Notes under the pieces: generated by a model
What the model was told of the DNA's origin: nothing
Databases searched by the model: none
The model's input: only the letters and a program-made list of their open reading frames with translations
Shown here: piece after piece, positions 45,991 through 48,516 of the stretch
Position numbering within the stretch: position 1 is the stretch's first letter
Layout of the letters: each line of letters starts with the position of its first letter
Assembly: GCA_001632425.1 (NCBI GenBank)
Contig: KV425682.1
Location: forward strand, 1-48,516
From: Neolentinus lepideus HHB14362 ss-1
Taxonomy: Eukaryota > Basidiomycota > Agaricomycetes > Gloeophyllales > Gloeophyllaceae
Reading direction: 5' to 3'
DNA length: 48,516 nt
Made by a program: the position numbers and the translations under genes

Positions 45991-47181
45991 ATGTCCACTG
46001 CATCGAACGATGGGTTCACCGAAGTCACAAACGAGGTCTCGAGAAAGTGCAACGATGTTATCGAGAAATACCGTTCCGGTGCAATTGAGAAAGTCGACGC
46101 TATCCTTCAGCTCCAGGCGACAATACCAAAGTCTGCGGAGTCCGACGCCCAGTTCAAGTCGGCCTTCACTTCTTACATTGCGATCCTCGATGGCGCAGAC
46201 CGGGCCCGTGACGCCGCCGCCAAACGAGGCCAAGCCGCTGGAAGCGGGGACAACGGCGATGAAGAAGGGGGCCAGAATGAGCCTCCTCGAACGGATGGGG
46301 ATGAAACTGCAAGCAAGCGTTCTCGCTCCTACAGTGGCTCCGAAGGCGAGGATGATGAGCATGACGGGAGGCCCTCAAAGCGGTCAATTGACGAGTCGCG
46401 CCTGCCGTGGGTTGTGGACGAGCTGTTGCACCCCGTCGAGCTCTCCAGGTCCTTGCAGCTCACCCGCGAGTACCTCGAGTTGTGGTCCACAAACTCCAAA
46501 AGGTACAAAGCTTCCCTTGTTAATGCGGCTAGGTGCCCCGAGTTCCCCGACAGCGAGTGGTCGAACATCGTTGAGGGCAAGCCAGTCAACCTCGACGTTG
46601 TCTTCACAGGACACTACTCCACCTCGTTTGACAGTAGGCGGACAGAAAAGATCGGGGAGCTTCAACTCACATTCGGCGAGTCGAAACCATCAAAGCACGT
46701 CGAGTCTGCCGGGGACTGGCTTGTCGCCTGGACCAAGGCCTCCGAAGCTCTCCGCTTCGCGTTCCCGCACCGCGAACAGGAATTGCGGGAGTATGGCAGC
46801 TACATCACACAGCTCTTCGGAGCTGTGCACCCCTCGCGCCATCACAGAGTCTTGCAGTACGAAAAGGCAGTCAGGCGGAGAGTTAGCGCTAAACGAGACC
46901 TCTTACTCACCGATGTCGGACGCTTCGCAGACCTTCACCTCCTCCACATCGATAGTTCCGGTGCAGTCGCTATCGACGAGGAAAGGTCGCAAACGAGGCA
47001 GGGACGATCAGGAGAATCCCGTAGGCGTGGGGGAAGGATTACTGAGGCATGTCGCCGCTGGAACGAGAATCGATGCCCGGTGGATGCAGCGCGGTGCCGC
47101 TACGTGCATGCCTGCTCGAACTGCAGATCGCGTGAGCACACCGCCGATCTCTGCACGGCAGGCAGGGCCAGAAACAATTGA
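45991..47181 (+). CDS. Gag-like protein with CCCH and CCHC zinc fingers
   Basis: A single ORF of 396 residues. The N-terminal about 75 residues are helical (STASNDGFTEVTNEVSRKCN), then an acidic and Ser-rich linker, then a helical domain (about 140-320) with SLQLTREYLELWSTNSKRYK and DWLVAWTKASEALRFAFPHR. Near the C-terminus two zinc-binding motifs lie in tandem. The first is C-x7-C-x6-C-x3-H (CRRWNENRCPVDAARCRYVH). The second is C-x2-C-x4-H-x4-C (CSNCRSREHTADLC), a retroviral-type zinc knuckle. This suggests RNA binding and packaging. The first ATG after the leader was taken as start. The stop TGA at 47179-47181 lies inside the overlapping RT ORF. Confidence 0.8.
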   Translation: MSTASNDGFTEVTNEVSRKCNDVIEKYRSGAIEKVDAILQLQATIPKSAESDAQFKSAFTSYIAILDGADRARDAAAKRGQAAGSGDNGDEEGGQNEPPRTDGDETASKRSRSYSGSEGEDDEHDGRPSKRSIDESRLPWVVDELLHPVELSRSLQLTREYLELWSTNSKRYKASLVNAARCPEFPDSEWSNIVEGKPVNLDVVFTGHYSTSFDSRRTEKIGELQLTFGESKPSKHVESAGDWLVAWTKASEALRFAFPHREQELREYGSYITQLFGAVHPSRHHRVLQYEKAVRRRVSAKRDLLLTDVGRFADLHLLHIDSSGAVAIDEERSQTRQGRSGESRRRGGRITEACRRWNENRCPVDAARCRYVHACSNCRSREHTADLCTAGRARNN

Positions 47182-48516
47182 TTTCACCACGTTCACTGCG
47201 TCGCTGCCTCCGCCGAAGAAGCCACGGTATACGCGAGACTTCCTCTGGGAGGAGCATGAGGTCAGCCACACTCCGTCAGCGACCGCCTCCGAAACTGCCC
47301 CTCCTGTTCCTGACGTCCCTGAACACGAGCGTTATAATAAAAGCGCGCTGCGCACCATAGCAAAGTACCCCCACCTATTCAAGGTCATTACACCAATCAA
47401 TATCAATCGTTTTGAGCAACTACTGCGGGCTCACCCTAATCAGCCTCTCGTCGCCTCCGTGTGCAAAGGCCTTCGAGAAGGTTTCTGGCCTTACGCCGAC
47501 ACATCCAGCGAGACGCGACCTGACACCTGGGACGGAGCAGCCGGGAGACAGCTGAAAGATCCAGTTCACCTCGAGTTCGTAAAAAAGCAGCGTGACGAAG
47601 AGGTTCGTCTTGGGCGCTTCTCAGAAGCTTTCGGGCCGGATTTGCTCCCGGGCATGTCCAGCACGCCCATTTGGGTGGTCCCGAAACCCCGGTCTGACAA
47701 ATTGAGACTTGTCGTGGACCACAGCGCTGGCGAGCATGCCCTGAACTCCATGATTTCTAAGGCCGACGCTCACATTCGTCTCGACAACATTCACGACCTC
47801 GGTAAATCCTTGCGCCAAGCTCGACAAGAACACGGCAACGTCCCCTTGGTCATGTTCAAGTCTGACGTCTCCCAGGCCTACCGTCGGTTACCAATGCACC
47901 CCCTCTGGCAAATTCGACAGGTCGTCACGATTGACGCAGACCGCCACGTCGACCGTTGCAACAACTTTGGCAGCAGGGCCGGCGGAAAGCTTTGGTGCAC
48001 CTTCATGAGCCTTGTCCTCTGGATTGCTATCAATGTCAAGGGGTTGTTAGATCTTCTGGCTTATGTCGACGACTCCTTCGGCTGGGAGTTCTTGGGACGA
48101 GTCTTGTTTTATGGGCCGTACAACCAATACTACCCTGAGAAGCAAGCAAAGCTGCTTATGTTGTGGGATGAGATTGGCCTGCCGCATGAGAAAGCAAAGC
48201 AGGAGTACGCACCTAATTTGACCATCATCGGGTTCGACGTTGACCCTGCTCTCATGCGCGTGACTATGCCTACCGAGTCTAAGAATCTTCTGGTTTTGGC
48301 GATTCGTGACTTCTGTGCAGCCCATGGTCGGCGGCGCCCTCTCAGAGAATGGCAACGTCTCGCAGGTTGGATCAACTGGTCCCTGAACGTGTTCCCGCTC
48401 TTGCGGCCTGGTCTCGCGAGCGTATACATGAAAATGGCAGGGAAATCTCACCCTAATGCCGCTATTCATCTGAATAAGGCGGTTGTCGATGACCTGCAGT
48501 GGATTGCTACTCGTCT
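47108..48516 (+). CDS. Reverse transcriptase ORF, 3' end outside the window
   Basis: Open from an ATG at 47108 to the right edge, 469 codons without a stop. It overlaps the Gag ORF by 74 nt in the +1 frame. RT motifs in order: TPIWVVPKPRSDKLRLVVDH (fingers), MFKSDVSQAYRRLPMHPLWQ (motif A with the first catalytic Asp), NNFGSRAGGKLWCTFMSLVL in place of the usual LPFGL-xx-AP block (motif B), LLDLLAYVDDSFGWEF (motif C, YVDD), LTIIGFDVDP (motifs D/E) and a thumb-like REWQRLAGWINWSLNVFPLL. The N-terminal 90 residues are Pro-rich with no visible protease motif. RNase H and integrase or recombinase would lie beyond the edge. Translation could use its own ATG or a +1 frameshift. Confidence 0.85.
   Translation, partial: MPARTADRVSTPPISARQAGPETIDFTTFTASLPPPKKPRYTRDFLWEEHEVSHTPSATASETAPPVPDVPEHERYNKSALRTIAKYPHLFKVITPININRFEQLLRAHPNQPLVASVCKGLREGFWPYADTSSETRPDTWDGAAGRQLKDPVHLEFVKKQRDEEVRLGRFSEAFGPDLLPGMSSTPIWVVPKPRSDKLRLVVDHSAGEHALNSMISKADAHIRLDNIHDLGKSLRQARQEHGNVPLVMFKSDVSQAYRRLPMHPLWQIRQVVTIDADRHVDRCNNFGSRAGGKLWCTFMSLVLWIAINVKGLLDLLAYVDDSFGWEFLGRVLFYGPYNQYYPEKQAKLLMLWDEIGLPHEKAKQEYAPNLTIIGFDVDPALMRVTMPTESKNLLVLAIRDFCAAHGRRRPLREWQRLAGWINWSLNVFPLLRPGLASVYMKMAGKSHPNAAIHLNKAVVDDLQWIATR

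Larger units (their letters stand above)
45609..48516 (+). mobile_element. Retrotransposon, probably DIRS-like, cut by the right window edge
   Basis: Structured leader (45609-45909), a Gag-like ORF (45991-47181) and an overlapping reverse-transcriptase ORF (47108 to the edge). No long terminal repeat is seen before the Gag ORF; in its place are inverted and direct repeats. Overlapping frames, non-LTR-like repeats and an RT followed by a REWQRLAGWINWSLN segment (like the region before RNase H in DIRS elements) favour the DIRS order. The tyrosine recombinase and RNase H that would prove it lie outside the window. Both ORFs are free of stops, so the copy looks young. Confidence 0.7.

Overview
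The window looks like nuclear DNA of a filamentous basidiomycete, most likely an Agaricomycete. Genes are compact and intron-rich, with introns mostly 45-60 nt. Proteins match fungal or eukaryotic families, and the Plavaka-type transposase is typical of mushroom-forming fungi. No bacterial, organellar, tRNA, rRNA or CRISPR feature was found. All identifications come from recognising motifs by eye; no search was run. Exon borders were set by hand from conserved reading frames and splice consensus.

Layout. 1-4.0 kb is a transposon-damaged edge: a kelch/Tea1-like gene with a frameshift, two in-frame stops and no C-terminal half, followed by a 5'-truncated Plavaka transposase and its repeat-rich 3' flank. 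4.5-17.1 kb is a dense housekeeping block: NDUFS4 (complex I, -), Rictor (TORC2, +), a small secreted protein (-), proteasome ATPase RPT5 (-), EAF6 (NuA4, +), exosome RRP40 (-) and ESCRT-I VPS37 (+). 17.1-20.7 kb has no recognisable gene. 20.7-45.2 kb is a second block: an MCM1/SRF-type MADS factor (-), a zf-C3H1 zinc-finger protein (-), a G-patch protein (+), a VWA-domain protein (-), the mitochondrial Rho GTPase GEM1/Miro (-), an F-box protein (+), an SH3-RasGEF of Cdc25 type (-), a nickel/cobalt transporter (+) and a metacaspase (-). From about 45.6 kb to the right edge lies the 5' part of a retrotransposon: structured leader, Gag-like ORF with two zinc fingers, and an overlapping reverse-transcriptase ORF that runs off the window. 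It is most like the DIRS/tyrosine-recombinase order.

The genes form no single pathway or cluster. Many are head-to-head pairs with short shared promoters. Growth signalling (Rictor, RasGEF), protein turnover (RPT5, F-box, metacaspase) and mitochondrial function (NDUFS4, GEM1) are represented.

The most notable observations are: the retroelement with its hairpin leader and unusual RT; a perfect yeast-type proteasome control element (GGTGGCAAA) upstream of RPT5; at least five GC-AG introns; five microexons of 11-22 nt, several cutting through signature motifs; and an RPT5 C-terminus with Phe in place of the HbYX Tyr.
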